Part shown: one piece after another, positions 36,953 to 49,052 of the stretch | Numbering within the stretch: position 1 is the first letter of the stretch | Layout of the letters: each line of letters starts with the position of its first letter | From: Pyrenochaeta sp. MPI-SDFR-AT-0127 | Taxonomy: Eukaryota; Ascomycota; Dothideomycetes; Pleosporales; Cucurbitariaceae | Reading direction: 5' to 3' | Length of the DNA stretch: 64,000 bases | NCBI GenBank assembly: GCA_020747015.1 | Contig: JAGTJM010000008.1 | Span: 248,001 to 312,000, forward strand | The notes under the pieces: generated by a model | What the model was told of the DNA's origin: nothing | The model's database searches: none | The model's input: the letters and a program-made list of their open reading frames with translations, nothing else | Program-made: the position numbers and the translations under genes

Positions 36953-39281
36953 TCACCGGTGCACTCCGGCACCGGCTTTGATCTCCCGCTTCATCTCTTC
37001 CAGCTTTTTATGCATCTTGAGTAGATCGTTTCTCTGCGCGTCTGTTGGCGGCTTATCCGCTTCCGTCAACTGCCAGTACAACTCCTCGTACTTCTTGTAA
37101 TACTTCTGAAACTTCTGAGATAGCTCGACCGTCTGGCGGAAACTCAGGCTTGGCATGGAGGGTGAGGTTGTCGAGGTTGATGAGGCGCCCGGTGATGCTT
37201 GGGGATTGTTGTGGTGGTAGCGTGAGGCGAGGCCGGTATCGATGTTGGCGACCTTGCGGACTTTGGGGGCGGTGGTAGGAGTGTTTGAGGAGGACTCATC
37301 AGACTTGCGCTTCAAGGAGCTACTGCTTGAGGGCGTCGAGCCGTTGAGCCTTCCATTGGTGTGTGAGGGTGTGTGGTTTGGTGTGGCGCGATCGACGTGG
37401 GGCTTCTTTACGGCCAGAGTATGATTATGAATGTCGCTATCAATATCATTGGCCTTGCGCTTCAACGAGCGATCGGAGTTGCCGGACGTCTTCGCAGGTG
37501 AGGGGGCGGCAGAGAGGGCTTTGTGAACCGGGTGGTTATCTTCAAAGTCGCTAGCATTGACCGGTGGTGATGCAGAGAGAGGAGATGGGTTCTTTGGCTT
37601 GGTGTTGATCGGCATGGTAGGCTTGACAGGTCGTGTGGGGCGCTCTCGGTGAGGGTCTCTGGCAGACACTTTAGGCCTGGGTCGGGGCGTGGAATTGTCC
37701 TCGGTGGCAGGTGCTTTCTTGGTGCGGATCTTGGGCGTGTCGGTAGAGGGGTTGTCATGACGAGGAGGTCCTGTGGGTCGAGTAGCCGGGTTGGGTGTTG
37801 GTGCTTTTGCAGGCTCGTCTTTCACCTCCTTCACCACCATTGGCTTCTCACGGGCCAGGTACTTTTCCTTCATAGACTTTGGCTTGAATTCTGCTTGCTT
37901 GACCGTATCCTTTACGACCTCCTTGACAACCTTTGGCTTCTTCTCAACGACCTTGTCGTCAGTCTTCTTAACGGCAGGCTTCTTCTTCGTGAGGTCTGAA
38001 ATCTTGTGCATGGGCGTGCTTGGTTTGGGCTTAGCCTCCGGCGCCTTTACTTTGGAGCGTGACAAGCAAATGCCTTGACCTCGCTCTTCACGCGGCAGCA
38101 GAATCTGCCACAGCTTGTCATCCTTTGCCAGGCGCTGTCGGTCAAACGACTTGATGGCACTGTCGATTGCTTGTTGCCGATCTTCGGCGGACTGATATTG
38201 GAATTTCCAGGGATTCACTTCACGAAAGGACTTGTCTGTAAGTTGCCACTTGTCTGTGTCTGGGGAAGAGCGCTTGGCAACCTTGGGCAGGAAGTCTCGC
38301 ATGTTGGCGAGCGAAGTGCGGCAGGTGCTAGCGAGAGAGGCGGCAGTAGCGGGCTCTCTGGCCAAAAGGTGGATGATGGGGACACGCAGGGCTGTGAGCA
38401 CCAGGTCGTGGCTGCTGTTGGGCTGCGAGGTGGGTGGTCGCTTGTGCATGGGCGAGGAAGGGGCGCTCAGGAGCGGCGAGCCGATCTTGGAGGGAGCGAG
38501 GTGCTGCGCCTTGAAGCCGGTTGAACCGAAGCGACGATGGCCTGGTGTGCGTCCTGGGGTAGCGTCGCCGACAATAGTCCTGCAAGCAACAAGTGTCAGT
38601 CCAAATGTCATCATGTCATGGTAGCAAAGTTTCACTGTAGAACAAGAGTGCTCAAAAGGTCGCTCGGCTTGGGTGCCACAAGGTCAGGGCAGCCATGGAA
38701 ACACCAGGGAGGCATACTTGTTGGCTTGCTTGAACTCTGAAATGGCGGCCATGCTACTCCTGAGCTGCTCGAGCGCCGAGTCTACGCCTGCCGTCACATC
38801 TTCCGCCTTCTGCACCGTGAGACTGTGGTTGATCAAGCCGGCAAACTCGAGGTCGTCGTCGTCGCTGCCAGCTCCGCTGGACCTGTACAATTCGTGGCGA
38901 TATGTCTCGGCGCTGCTCTGCAGTACGTGGGTCTTGTCGCCGTATTTGAGTTGCTGTGGTGGAGTGTCAGTCAGGGTTGTTGCCCTTGTCCCATTCCTCG
39001 ACCCCGAGTCGCCCATGGTGCTGGGCCTCAACAACAACAGGCGAGTTGTGGCAGCATCATGGAGCTCGAGCAGAGGTGTGCACACATACAGGAGTCTTTC
39101 CGAAGAGAATCTGCGGTTTGGTCCCGCTCCTCAGGCTCTCGAGGAGCTCGTCGACAATGTCGTGGGTCATTTCCACCTGCATGGCCTGCACCGGGTGTGT
39201 CTTGGGATGCTTTGATGCGATGTCGCTGTCCGGAGCCCCAAAGAGGGCAATGCCTCCCGTGGGAAGCAGAGCAGCCGCCAT
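36953..39281 (-). CDS. ell1: RNA polymerase II elongation factor ELL-like
   Basis: ELL acts in the nucleus with EAF to suppress Pol II pausing (family knowledge). Exons are 39090-39281, 38718-38953 and 36953-38579; introns of 136 and 138 bp in phase; 684 residues. The N-terminal ELL domain is seen in LPTGGIALFG, IVDELLESLRSG, PQLKYGDKTHVL and ETYRHELY. A winged-helix-like block follows (LRVPIIHLLAREPATAASLA .. FREVNPWKFQYQSAEDRQ .. KLWQILLPRE). After a long Lys/Pro-rich disordered linker with KRKAND and KRKSDE nuclear localisation-like sites, the last about 60 residues (FQKYYKKYEELYWQL .. LLKMHKKLEEMKREI) match the occludin/ELL homology domain. No partner EAF gene is in the window. Confidence 0.88.
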
Positions 39282-40068
39282 GGTGGAGAAGCTGGCGAGC
39301 AGTCTGCTGAGGAGGCAGAACGAGGTGTGAAGCTCGCACCGGGAATGCTGCTAAGGGAAGCAATGCATGGGGAGAGCACCCAGGCACTGAGCAGCGAGCA
39401 AGCAGCAGTGCAGACGGGTTTCGAGGCAGAGGCCCGTCACAGCGGCTTCTGACGGTTGGCAAGGCGTGGCAGATGCTCGAGAGGGACGAAGGAGCGAACA
39501 AAGGACTCGCTGCTCGGAGGACCGTCAGGTCAGAGTGTCATAGCGCGGTGGACCCGGATTCCAGCGAGCAAGGCGTGCACGGGTGTCGAGGTACGGTGCT
39601 GAAACGATTGGCTGTCACGAACAGAATGAAGGGCAGGCAGGACCATTCAAGGCTCGCAGCAACCTCGAGCTTCAGTCAATGTCGATGGCAGTCAAGAGGA
39701 GGGTGAGGAGAGCTGGGGCTGGGATGCCGAGCGAGATGCGAGCAGGTCGTGTTGGGCCAGCCTGCATGCCTCAGAGGGCGGTGGTGCCGAACAAGGGCGG
39801 TCGAGGCATAGAACCATTACGCCTGTTCTGGCTGCCAAATCCACCGGCGGCCCGCATTCAAGCTACCTCGTGCTACGCCAATCTGTCGCCGTCTGCAAGG
39901 CATTGCTCGCCTGCGCCCACGGCTCCCATTCCGTTTTTCATCAAGACAGCCATGCCCTGCTGCAACGAGCCTCAATTCTCGCGGCTTGGATGCGTCTGGC
40001 GGCCGCTGCCTGCATCCACGCCTGCCCAGCACCCGCGCCGTCCACCCTCGCGCTCGCTGACCGACGCT

Positions 40069-40098
40069 TGGGGGACGGTGGGAGGGGGGAGGGGGGGA
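40069..40098 (+). other. G-quadruplex-type run
   Basis: Four or more G-tracts (G5, G3, G6, G7) separated by 1-5 bases on the plus strand, about 0.8 kb upstream of the ELL start and on its non-template side. It fits the usual G3+N1-7 rule. Confidence 0.6.
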
Positions 40099-41666
40099 CT
40101 GAGTCTGCTGAGTTTGGCAGTGGGCTGGGCAGCTCCACCGGCAGTCGTTGGCAGACTCGCAGGCAGCAAATGGCTCTGCGTTTAAAAAACGACGGCCACG
40201 GAGTTTGGGTGCCGGGACCCAGTTACCCTGGGCCACTCAGGCCAGACAGGGTCGGGGGTGTGCTGGCGTACCTGTTTCGAATCCGACGTGCACCTGTGCG
40301 AATGTTTGAGGCCCCCAGACGGCCATGCCTCATGCTGGCCCAGCACTGGCCCTCCCGGCCCTCTGTTTCAATGAGGCTCTCTCGCTGCCTCGCTGCCTCG
40401 CTGCCTCTCTGCGTCCCCAGGCCTTGGGGGTCGCCTGACCAGCACAGCGCCGTGAGGCGTGAGGCTTTTCGGCTGGCAGCATCGCGTCACCCGCAGCGCG
40501 CTGTCATCCGGCGTGGCGGGTTCACATCGGTCGTAGTTAGGTCAGCTTCCATCGGGATGCGCCAGCAGCCAGAGCCCACAGGGTCAAAGCCTGACCTATT
40601 TTGGTACAGCCTTTGGAGCGGGAGCCCCGCACCTGGCGGAACCACCCACCAAGACGATGGGAAGCATGCACACCGCGAGCTGGCAGACTGGCCGCCCTGA
40701 ACACGGCCGCTCGATTTTGCCTGCTGAATTCGCTCAAGGAAACCAGCGTCTTCCGCGTCGGCCGATTATTCATGCCCTGCCCACGTTGACCAGACCCGAC
40801 ATATTCCACGCGACCCGCGGCAGCCATCCCCCCAACACCCCACTCCCTGACCAATCACCCGCTTTCCCCAGTTTGCGACAGTCCGTTCCGACAAGACAAC
40901 TCCAGGAAAAAGAATGCACGCCAGCTTGCAGTCTCCCAACCGGCTGCAGCGTCAGGCGAAAAGGTGGGCACTAGCTGTCGACTAGAAGTGTGCCCGCGTC
41001 GGAATTTCGCCTTCGGCTCGGCGGCCAGCAGCAATAGCCGGACGCGCGAGCGAAGCTGGTGTCGCTGCATCTGCATGAGTAACCAGGAAGACGAGCAGCA
41101 TGTGTTGCCCGTGATTGTCTATTGTCCCATCCGCCGCCGCTGCTGCTGCCGCGCTGAACCAACGCTGACCTGCATACGAACCCCGAGTTGCTCGTCATGA
41201 TTGTCGTCGTCTGGTGTGCAAACATGTCTAGCAAACCACCACGACCATCTGCTTCTGTCCATTGAGACACATGCAATGGGCAGCAAGTGAGTCTTTGGTC
41301 TCGTCGGAAAAGGGTCTCCCAATATGGAAGCCTTCCGTCTTCTGGAAGGCGCCCAAGGGCACAATATCTGCACCCCTGGCCCCGTTTGTTACCATATTGC
41401 CGTCGTGCAGCGGTCGCGGGGTACATAGATGAAGTACCACAAGCTCTCCCATCACAAGGTCACCAGATCCTCAGGGGCGAGCACGACCAAGTCAGTGCCG
41501 GCCCTTTTGCTCGGTGTGCCCCTCGTTCGTGCAACGCTTCCCAGAAGAGCAGTAGGGCCCGATGCTATTCACATCCGACTTCACACCCGACCTAAAAGTG
41601 TCTCAATCCAAGCCAAAAGTAGCCTTCCCTTCCAATTGCTCGCTTGCGACACAGATACGAGAATAA

Positions 41667-41686
41667 CTCTCTCTCTCTCTCTCTCG
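41667..41686. repeat. CT dinucleotide microsatellite
   Basis: About ten consecutive CT units in the GC-rich gap. Confidence 0.85.
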
Positions 41687-43086
41687 CCCTGGGTTTGGTT
41701 TTGGCTTCGTACTACCCGACGTATTGATATATTAAAAACATGGCGTTCCCCTCGGATCTTCCCAGCTTTACGAGGCTGATCGGATGCGCCTCATCTAGAC
41801 ACACGTCGCCTCCACACCACCACTCGGTATCAACAGCCGGCCATATTGTCTGCGACAGAGATTTGGGTTAAGCTGCAATATCAGTCATCAACGCACATAT
41901 GACTTCAGCTAAGCGCATCGACGTTTGCGACAAGCAGCACGTCACAAAAAGTCACCAATGGCCATTCTGCCATAGTGCACCAGGTCCCTATAATCTCCAC
42001 TCCACTTTTAGCAAGGCTTCGGAACATCGCATCCCGATTCTCATTAGACCACCACCGTTTCTCTCCTCGTGCAGTTCCATGGCGTTTGCGACTTTTGGCT
42101 CAGTCGTGATTGACGCCGTCCAAATTATCCCATGAATCCGAGCTTGCCAGCCTCCCAGTTTTTTTCCCTAGCCCACCTCCATCTCAGCGCCTCGTCATGC
42201 AACGAACCATAAGCAGCAGTGCATCTAAGCTTCATAGGGAAGTCCATAATCACTTACCAAGTCCGCCTTCCTGTAGCGTATCGACGGTCCTATTGGGGGT
42301 TTCATGTATCATGAACGATAAGCGCCGCTCAATGTGCCATGCGGGTGCTCCAAAGTTCGGTCGAGCTTTTGCGCCGGGGTAGACTGTGCCGCCGTCCATG
42401 TGCAGTCGCGCCCTGGTAATTGATCCTGCTCGAGGCGGAAGTGGCGCAAGACGAGGCGATCTTCGCCTTTTTGCGCGCAGTGACGATCGTAAGCCGAACG
42501 TCTCACGGGGGATTGTTCACACGATCAATGCTGATGCTGATCACACATTACGCATTTGGCAACAAGGCGTCATTCAAGACTTGGTTTTGAAGTTTGTCGG
42601 AAATTTGATGTTGAGGTGGGCACTAGGAAGCTGTAGTCATGACGAATACCATCGGTTTAAATCTGTCAAGCACGCCAGAAAATGTCGTGACCCCTGGAAT
42701 CACACCATCCGACTCCCCATCGCCATGCTCATGCTGGACCGCGCCATACTACGCCATGCAAAAAAGAAAGACAAGTTGGTTGTTGTTACACATGTGGATC
42801 AGTCCTGTCACACGTCTCGCCTCCCGACCAGCCATTTGGGGCCGTGAGAGACAGTTGCCCTCCATTACCAAATGGCCGGGATAAAGCAAAACAAAGGCGG
42901 AGGGCTCTGAGCCAAAGATCGAAAAGCGAGCATCGAGCAATACCAGAGGATCGTATCAGGGACCCATTGAGATGCCAATGTGGCGCTTAGAATCACAGCA
43001 TCTGTGCCACCGGCTATCGTGCCGGTCCGCAGTACCACGGACCCAGGCACAGTGCAGCTGCGGTGAAGTGTTCCCGACAGAGACAC

Positions 43087-43761
43087 CTAGGACTGCAGCT
43101 CCTCAGGCGCCTTGTGGCGGGCGAGAACGAGACGCTTGTACTCGATTGGATCCTTATCCCAGAGCTCAGCAGCCTGGCCGTTGAGTGGGCTTGAGCTATC
43201 ATGCCGTTAGCACATTTCGTCCCTCGGAGATTAACGACTCTGCATCTCTCGCTCTCCATGATGTAGGAAGACTCACTTATTAGGCTCTCCCAACAAACTC
43301 TGCAGGCTGAGCAACACTGTCGTGATGTTGTATATGGCACTCCACTTGTCCTTCAAGATATCCAAACATATCCGTCCCGAGAAGTCAAAGTTGGGATGGT
43401 ATATCGGCGTCTTGAACAGGACCGTGGGCGGCGAGTAGGGATAGTTTGACGCAAACTCCATCGACAGCTTGAAGACGAGGTTGGCGTAGGGTGTATCGGC
43501 GGGGCCGTCGATGGTGGCTGTCCATACAGTCATGTTCTCGTCGTCAGGGAAGGCGGTGATGCCAGGCGTGGGCTTGGTCATTATGTCCATGAGCTCCTTT
43601 TGCAGACTGTGAGGTATGTTAGACAGTGCATAGTACAGAGTTGGAAACATGCAGGTATTGAGTGAAGCAAGGGCATTGCGGGGCTGTAATGAGAGAAACA
43701 CGTACCGTTGAGCAACTGTCGCGTTGCCACCGTTCGCCCGTCCATTTGCTGCGCGAGCCAT
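43087..43761 (-). CDS. UBC11: E2 ubiquitin-conjugating enzyme, UBC11/UBE2C type
   Basis: UBE2C/Ubc11 E2s charge ubiquitin for the APC/C in mitosis (family knowledge). Exons are 43706-43761, 43277-43606 and 43087-43195, with introns of 99 and 81 bp (164 aa). The UBC fold is complete: VAQRLQKELMDIM at the first helix, the HPNF motif, catalytic Cys99 in GRICLDILKDKW, then TVLLSLQSLLGEPN joined across intron 2 to NSSPLNGQAAELW. The N-terminal extension (MARAANGRANGGNATV) and GEPN..SPLN are characteristic of the UBE2C group rather than UBC4/5. The stop is TAG at 43087-43089. The region upstream is strongly pyrimidine-rich on the coding strand. Confidence 0.93.
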
Positions 43762-44973
43762 CTTGATCTTGTCGTCTCCTCGTAACCTCGTCTCGTATAT
43801 CTATCCTTTTTACGTGCTCTGTAGGCAACACGTTCCAACCTCGTACGCAGAGTTCTAGCAAACAGCGTGCAGAAATCTCCAAATCGCTCGCACTTCAAAG
43901 TCCCTCAGGCGCCAGTTCGACCAGAAAGAAATCCGACTTAAGTCTAGACCAAAAAAAAATGTCTGAGAAGAAAGATGAGGTCGAGAAAGGTTTTTGTGTC
44001 GTGCTTTGTGCTCACAGGGCAAGTCGTGCAAATAATGGATGCAAGGGCGCCTGTTTGTGTATTTACGGTCCCTGCGTCTGCCCCGGAAACCAGTCGCGTG
44101 GGTGCATCCCTGCAAACGCGCCTCTTTCCCGCCCCGCTTTTGCCGATCACGCAGGGCCAATCGGCACGCGTTGGGTTCGCGAATCGTGAAACGGTGTGCA
44201 CGTGTGAGAGCTGGGAATATGGGAACTTTAAAAAACGGTGAGGGGTGGTGGGTGAGGCGGTGAGGAGGAGTGGGTTGGGGGGAGTATGAGGGCGAGTGAG
44301 AGTGCGAGAAGGGTTTGGGGGGAAGGTAGCGCGGGTTAGAGGGGTTTTTTTTGGGTTTGCGGGCAGACAAAGAATATTTGCGCTGCGTGCATTAGATGGT
44401 AGAAGGGCCGCTGGGTCGGGCTCCTCGTGCTATTAGGGAGGGGTGTTGTACGTGTCTCAACTTCACAGGGTTCAGCAAGCTGCCGGGCATCCTCTGCGTT
44501 TGATCAGCGGCACACGCTTTGCTCGAACGCTCCTTGATAATATATGCAAAGTGCATATGGTTGGTGATAGGTACTATAACACCAATCGTTATATAGGATA
44601 TGATGAAATCACTGTGCTTGTGTCTTTCATCATGGTGTGGGTAATGTTTGATGGCTCTAACAGAAAGACCATTCTCTGACTTCTTTTTGGACTACGCATG
44701 AGCTAAGCATCTATTCAATTTCTAGTCTATCAATGCTGTAAACGATTTTACTGTCAAACAACTAAAACTATATCTGTTCGTAAGTCTGGACCGAATGTCA
44801 ATCTGCCCAGGTGATTATTCACAGAGGCTCTCCATGCCTCTGCCTCTTTAAGGCAATGATGTTAAATGCATCTTTAGGAACATGTCAAAAGGAAGAACAT
44901 GGACTACATCTCATGCTGAATCTGGAAATAGCAGATGCACCATTCTTCACTCATCTTGCTCTCGCGGTACAGA
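43762..44973. other. UBC11 upstream region and intergenic DNA
   Basis: 44215-44360 is a striking purine-rich (G/A) tract on the plus strand, that is, C/T-rich upstream of the minus-strand gene, a frequent fungal promoter/5' UTR feature. A run of nine A sits at 43951. The minus frame at 43855-44370 follows this tract and is taken as chance. Confidence 0.5.
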
Positions 44974-45462
44974 TCAGCGTTCCATCATATCCTGAAACTC
45001 CTCCAAGCTCCACTCCCCGTCTTCAATCTCCTTGCTCTCAGTATCTCTCGCAACAAAAACTCTGACCCCTCTGTTTGAACTCGGGCTTTTACCCTTTCCC
45101 CCACTCTTCTCTGTTAACTCCATTTCTACAGTTGCCTCAGCCCATGTGTACGCATCTCCCTCATAGTACTCCAATGTTCCGAATTGCGCTTGCGTCGCGC
45201 CATCCCACACCATACCTTGGACTTCGGCGCCCTCTTGGGGAACTAGAATCGGGTAGAACGACCAGAGTTTAAGTTTATAGCCTTTCAGGGTGGCCCGGCG
45301 CAGGACGGGAGTGGCTGAAAGGGACAGGAGGTTTTTGAGAAATGCTGGATCTTGGAGCGTGCCGTAGAAGAAGAGCGGAATACGGGCTTGTCCTTCTGAT
45401 GTCATAGATGATCTTGCGTGACCTTGAGATGCACTCATTTTGTTCGTTGTTGCGGACCGCAA
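44974..45462 (-). CDS. AIG2-like / gamma-glutamylcyclotransferase family protein
   Basis: A single-exon protein of 162 residues (or 154 if the second Met, in MSASQG, is used). It shows the family's substrate-binding signature IPLFFYGTLQDPAFL near residues 28-42, then LKGYKLKLWSFYPILVP, VQGMVWDG and LEYYEGDAYTW, the order expected of a GGCT-like beta-barrel. The acidic residue in YYEGDAY is where family members place the catalytic Glu. The likely role is cleavage of gamma-glutamyl amides, but AIG2-like fungal members have no firmly assigned substrate. Cytosolic: no signal or membrane segment. Confidence 0.85.
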   Translation of the reverse strand: MRSATTNKMSASQGHARSSMTSEGQARIPLFFYGTLQDPAFLKNLLSLSATPVLRRATLKGYKLKLWSFYPILVPQEGAEVQGMVWDGATQAQFGTLEYYEGDAYTWAEATVEMELTEKSGGKGKSPSSNRGVRVFVARDTESKEIEDGEWSLEEFQDMMER

Positions 45463-46650
45463 TGGGTGTGTTGTGAGTGATTTGGAAAGACTGTTACACT
45501 CACTCTAAGTGTAGGCTGGACTGCTGCAGCGCCAAATTTTACTATGTTAATAAAATCTCTACACGTTTTACTCAAGAATCTACTTTTTTTTTAGGAGGCA
45601 CATTGGGGACTATTTATAGTTTGGCTACCTCTAGGCAGCAGGACTGGTGAACCAAGGGTGTTGTACTGGATGTAAGATCTCACGCTCTCCTACTGGAGGA
45701 GCTATGGAACCATCTTCCTATTGGCGATTCAAAGTCTAGGAGAAAATGGCCCCAACAAAAACTCTTCTGGGCCCCTAATCCCGATGCATCATTTGTGTCC
45801 AGAAGTTGCCCAGAATTTCAGGGCATATCGCGATTATGCTACCTTCATCACATGAGCACACGGCACCATAAGAAAAATGTATGTAGTCATGTACATTACA
45901 ACACTGAATCTACTGCTACCCAACTTTAAGAAAGCTCAGAGGCAAGACACAACTTATATAGATTTCTTCTCAGAGACGCGCGCTTTCCTTCTGTAGCGAG
46001 TTGAAGATTACTAATTGTTTCATCAAACATGCCTTTACGACCCCATTAATCGCGCAAATGACCCCGAGAAGAGAGATTGCAACCAGCATCAACTTTGATT
46101 ATCTGACCTCAGAGTATCTCTTTGGTACTGACCCTAATTCTGATACTAATTCTGACATCTAGACTGTATTTGTTTGGCTTTGGTGTAACAAATTCTTCAA
46201 GTATCGGATGCCGATCGCCCATAAATCAATGGCTTTATGCATACCATATACTCATGAGCAGACAGATACCGCACGATGGCGTGAATGTAATTGTGCTGAT
46301 TGGCTGCCCAGGCATATCAAGCAGCGAAGCAAAGAAGCTATGAAGGCGTACCAATTACCTTCAAGAAAGCATCAATTATGCTGAAAGTTGTCCATTCTTT
46401 CATTCAAGGAGATCAACGTGTCATCACTGTCCGAGAGATGTGCAAAGTGGTGTCACCAAGCCCGGAAATGTTTGCCAGTGTGTTCATATGTGATAAAGGC
46501 AATCTGCGTCATTGACAGCATTTTACAATTCGATGGCCGTCAATCGGACTAGATTGTGTCGCTATCCCAGACTTTAAACTATTGTTATGCGGAAAGAAGT
46601 TCTTGAGTACTGCACACCAACGAAGAAATACATTGGAGGCCACGCAGATC
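45463..46650. other. Intergenic, nothing recognised
   Basis: AT-richer DNA with only short frames; two overlapping plus frames at 46122-46343 and 46300-46515 have no domain. Confidence 0.4.
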
Positions 46651-47118
46651 TTACACATCGTCTTCAATAAACGGCACGACTATGGCGGTACTCGAGCAAA
46701 GTCCTGTACAAGACCCAAAAAGCAAGGAGTCAAAAAAAGATGAAACCTCACCGTACCAGTAGAGCACCAGGGAAATAGCCAAGCAGACCCCTGCAAGAAC
46801 GAGCAGTATACAGAGAACCAGGGGACGATCGAAGTAGCGCAAGACTGAACGAAAGACTTCGCGAGTTGGGCTTCGATAGAGAGGGACTCGACAGATTGCG
46901 CAAAGATCTCCGCCTGGAGCATCAGTCATCGCTTTGAGGCAGTCGCGGCCGAAGACATGATTGCAGGGGAGTATGCGAACTCCAGGGTGGTCGTTGTTGT
47001 CGTATGGGCCCCAGCAGTACGAGCACTTGTTGTCGTTATATGTGTCGTCAGCGTTAGCTGGAAAGACGCGTTCGTTGAAAAAGGTCTGCTTTGAGCACCC
47101 GAGAATGGCATCGAGCAT
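46651..47118 (-). CDS. RING-finger membrane protein (putative E3 ligase)
   Basis: A 155-residue single-exon protein. A RING-type zinc site is clear: CSYC near residues 32-35, CNHVFGRDC about 15 residues later, then CAIC, with the usual spacing of a C3HC4/H2-like RING. After it comes a hydrophobic span, LVLCILLVLAGVCLAISLVLYW, and a second weaker hydrophobic stretch near the C-terminus. This suggests an ER or endosomal membrane-bound ubiquitin ligase; substrates and location are inferred. Short RING-TM proteins of this kind are common orphans in Pleosporales. Confidence 0.75.
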   Translation of the reverse strand: MLDAILGCSKQTFFNERVFPANADDTYNDNKCSYCWGPYDNNDHPGVRILPCNHVFGRDCLKAMTDAPGGDLCAICRVPLYRSPTREVFRSVLRYFDRPLVLCILLVLAGVCLAISLVLYWYGEVSSFFDSLLFGSCTGLCSSTAIVVPFIEDDV

Positions 47119-49052
47119 GGTGACTTGGGGGAATGCGGATTGGCGGCAGAGATGGGTTTAGTTGAGTGTATCTAGAAAGCGAGATCTAAGGTGTGATCAC
47201 TTTTTCTTTCGATTGGTATAAGTTTTCACTGCGCTTGTGAGACTTTTGTTCCTTGATGAGTATTTTGAGCAATACTACTTGAAGGTTGAGACAGTCTTGA
47301 AAAGGGAAGTAAGAACAATGAAAATTACACTCGAATCCAGATGGCTGCATGAAAGTTAGTTCTAGAAATACAGAGAGCTGAAGGGAAATAATGTGAAAAA
47401 AAATATAGTCCCACGGGTGGTCACGCACGTTGTGAAAGCAAAACCAGTATTCCATGGTTGAAGCCATGGTTGAAACTCAATCAACCCAAAATACTGACCA
47501 CTTGGCACCACACCCATGCCATGTATTATCAAGGTTCAAAGAATCTTCCCCTAGAATCATTACCAATTCGAAGAAAGAATTACAGTACGTATACACTGGC
47601 TGGATCTGAGAAGAAATTTACAGTGACTATATATAGATGATACGACATCTCATAAAGAATTTCAAGAAAATTTCAGAGGTAGATACTACCGTGTCTGTCA
47701 CGTCTGTTCGACTACACACTCCAAAGCAGATAGTTTGCTCAGAGCAAGATCTAGACTACTTTAAAGGGAGGATTTTACAAGGTTTGTGACCGCTGAGTAG
47801 ACAAGGCAGGTAACCATTGGCGTTAAGCTAAGGTCTGTGACCTTAACGTGCGCCCTTGTATCGTGTCTTGTATCCATCGCTACATCTGGGCTGAAATGCC
47901 ATGGAAATATTCGGGTATTTCCAGTGGCGATGAGATACTTACATCCTCGCAGAGGCTCCACCAACAGCCCTGAACTCGCGTAGAAAATGACTTGTAATAC
48001 CCATCTACCCGAAATCGCACATTTAATAGTGCGTGCGAAATTCTCCTTCGTTCTGATTGGGTCTAAAACCACCCGTAGTCATCGCTTGTTTGTGTGATAC
48101 TAGGTATAAACCTACAGCTGCTTGCTAGATAATAGGGAAATCTAGGAAATGGTCTGCTCGATATACCCAGCTCAGCCAACAGCTTTGAGGCTGGATTTGT
48201 TTGGAAGATCTCGTTCTATTGTAAAGCTCTTCAGCCAATTTGACAAAAACTCAATGTCGTTCACCCAAGAGTCTCTATGGCGAAGATGAAAGGAGCACTA
48301 GTTTTGTTTCGTTATACAAGAATCTAACGATTGCTGAGACCATTCCAATTTGCAAGAGGTACATGGCATATTATTCTAGAAGCCAAAGTCCGAGTTGATC
48401 CTGTGAGAGTTGCGTTAGAGGCCGAGATTTCCCCGGCGCTAGCAGGAAGCCTCCGAGCTACAAAAACTCACAGCTCCCCACCAGTATTCGCTTTTCTTCA
48501 ACGGCTGCCTCGCCAACGCTGCGTTTCTTTGCACACATCCAGACGCTGCTCACGCAATTGTCCCACCCTGCAAATGAGAAATTCGGAGTAATCTTCACAA
48601 AATCATGCCATATTATGGCTGTACTGCCCGTAAGGGCCTGGCGTGACTCACGTCTGCACTCGGCATCAGAAAGCTCAGGGCCCAAGAAACCGCTTTGCTG
48701 TCTTTCGAGATGGTAGATTGTGTGGACTGGTGTCCCTATGGGAGTCGGTGCGAAGATTGTGTGCTTGATCCTTTCGAGGAGAAGAGTGACACTATAGTAC
48801 AATACGCAGCGTACCTGTCCTTGAGTAGCTTCGGTGAAAGAGGGAAGGGTATCATTCGATTCTGATTACTCTGGCGAGGCACGCCGTTCATATTTTTTCG
48901 CTCCTGTAAGTTTGCTACCTTTTCCGAACTCAACGCCAAGTTTAGAGGATACTACTAACGAAGAAAATTACGACAAATCAAGTTATATCCCAGAACGCCT
49001 TTGATAGTCGTTTATGCTCCACTTCCAATGCGCATTGATCGTGTGCGATCGC
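47119..49052. other. 1.9-kb AT-rich intergenic region
   Basis: No frame has domain content. A 103-codon minus frame at 47761-48072 and short ones around 48331-48939 lack support; some could be remnants. Confidence 0.4.

Larger units (their letters stand above)
39282..43086. other. 3.8-kb GC-rich region without a supported gene
   Basis: It lies between the ELL start and the UBC11 stop, so it is mainly ELL upstream DNA. Its high GC content gives long chance frames (for example plus 39870-40700, 276 codons) that are Arg/Pro/Ala-rich and lack domains or splice chains. It contains a G-quadruplex-type run, a CT microsatellite and CTGCCTCG units (40381-40415). Confidence 0.45.

Noticed and set aside
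39870..40700. 276-codon plus-strand frame
   Set aside because: Arg/Pro/Ala/Ser-rich translation typical of GC-rich non-coding DNA; no domain or signal.
43855..44370. 171-codon minus frame upstream of UBC11
   Set aside because: It follows the polypyrimidine tract of the promoter; the translation is low complexity at the N-terminus and unlike any family.
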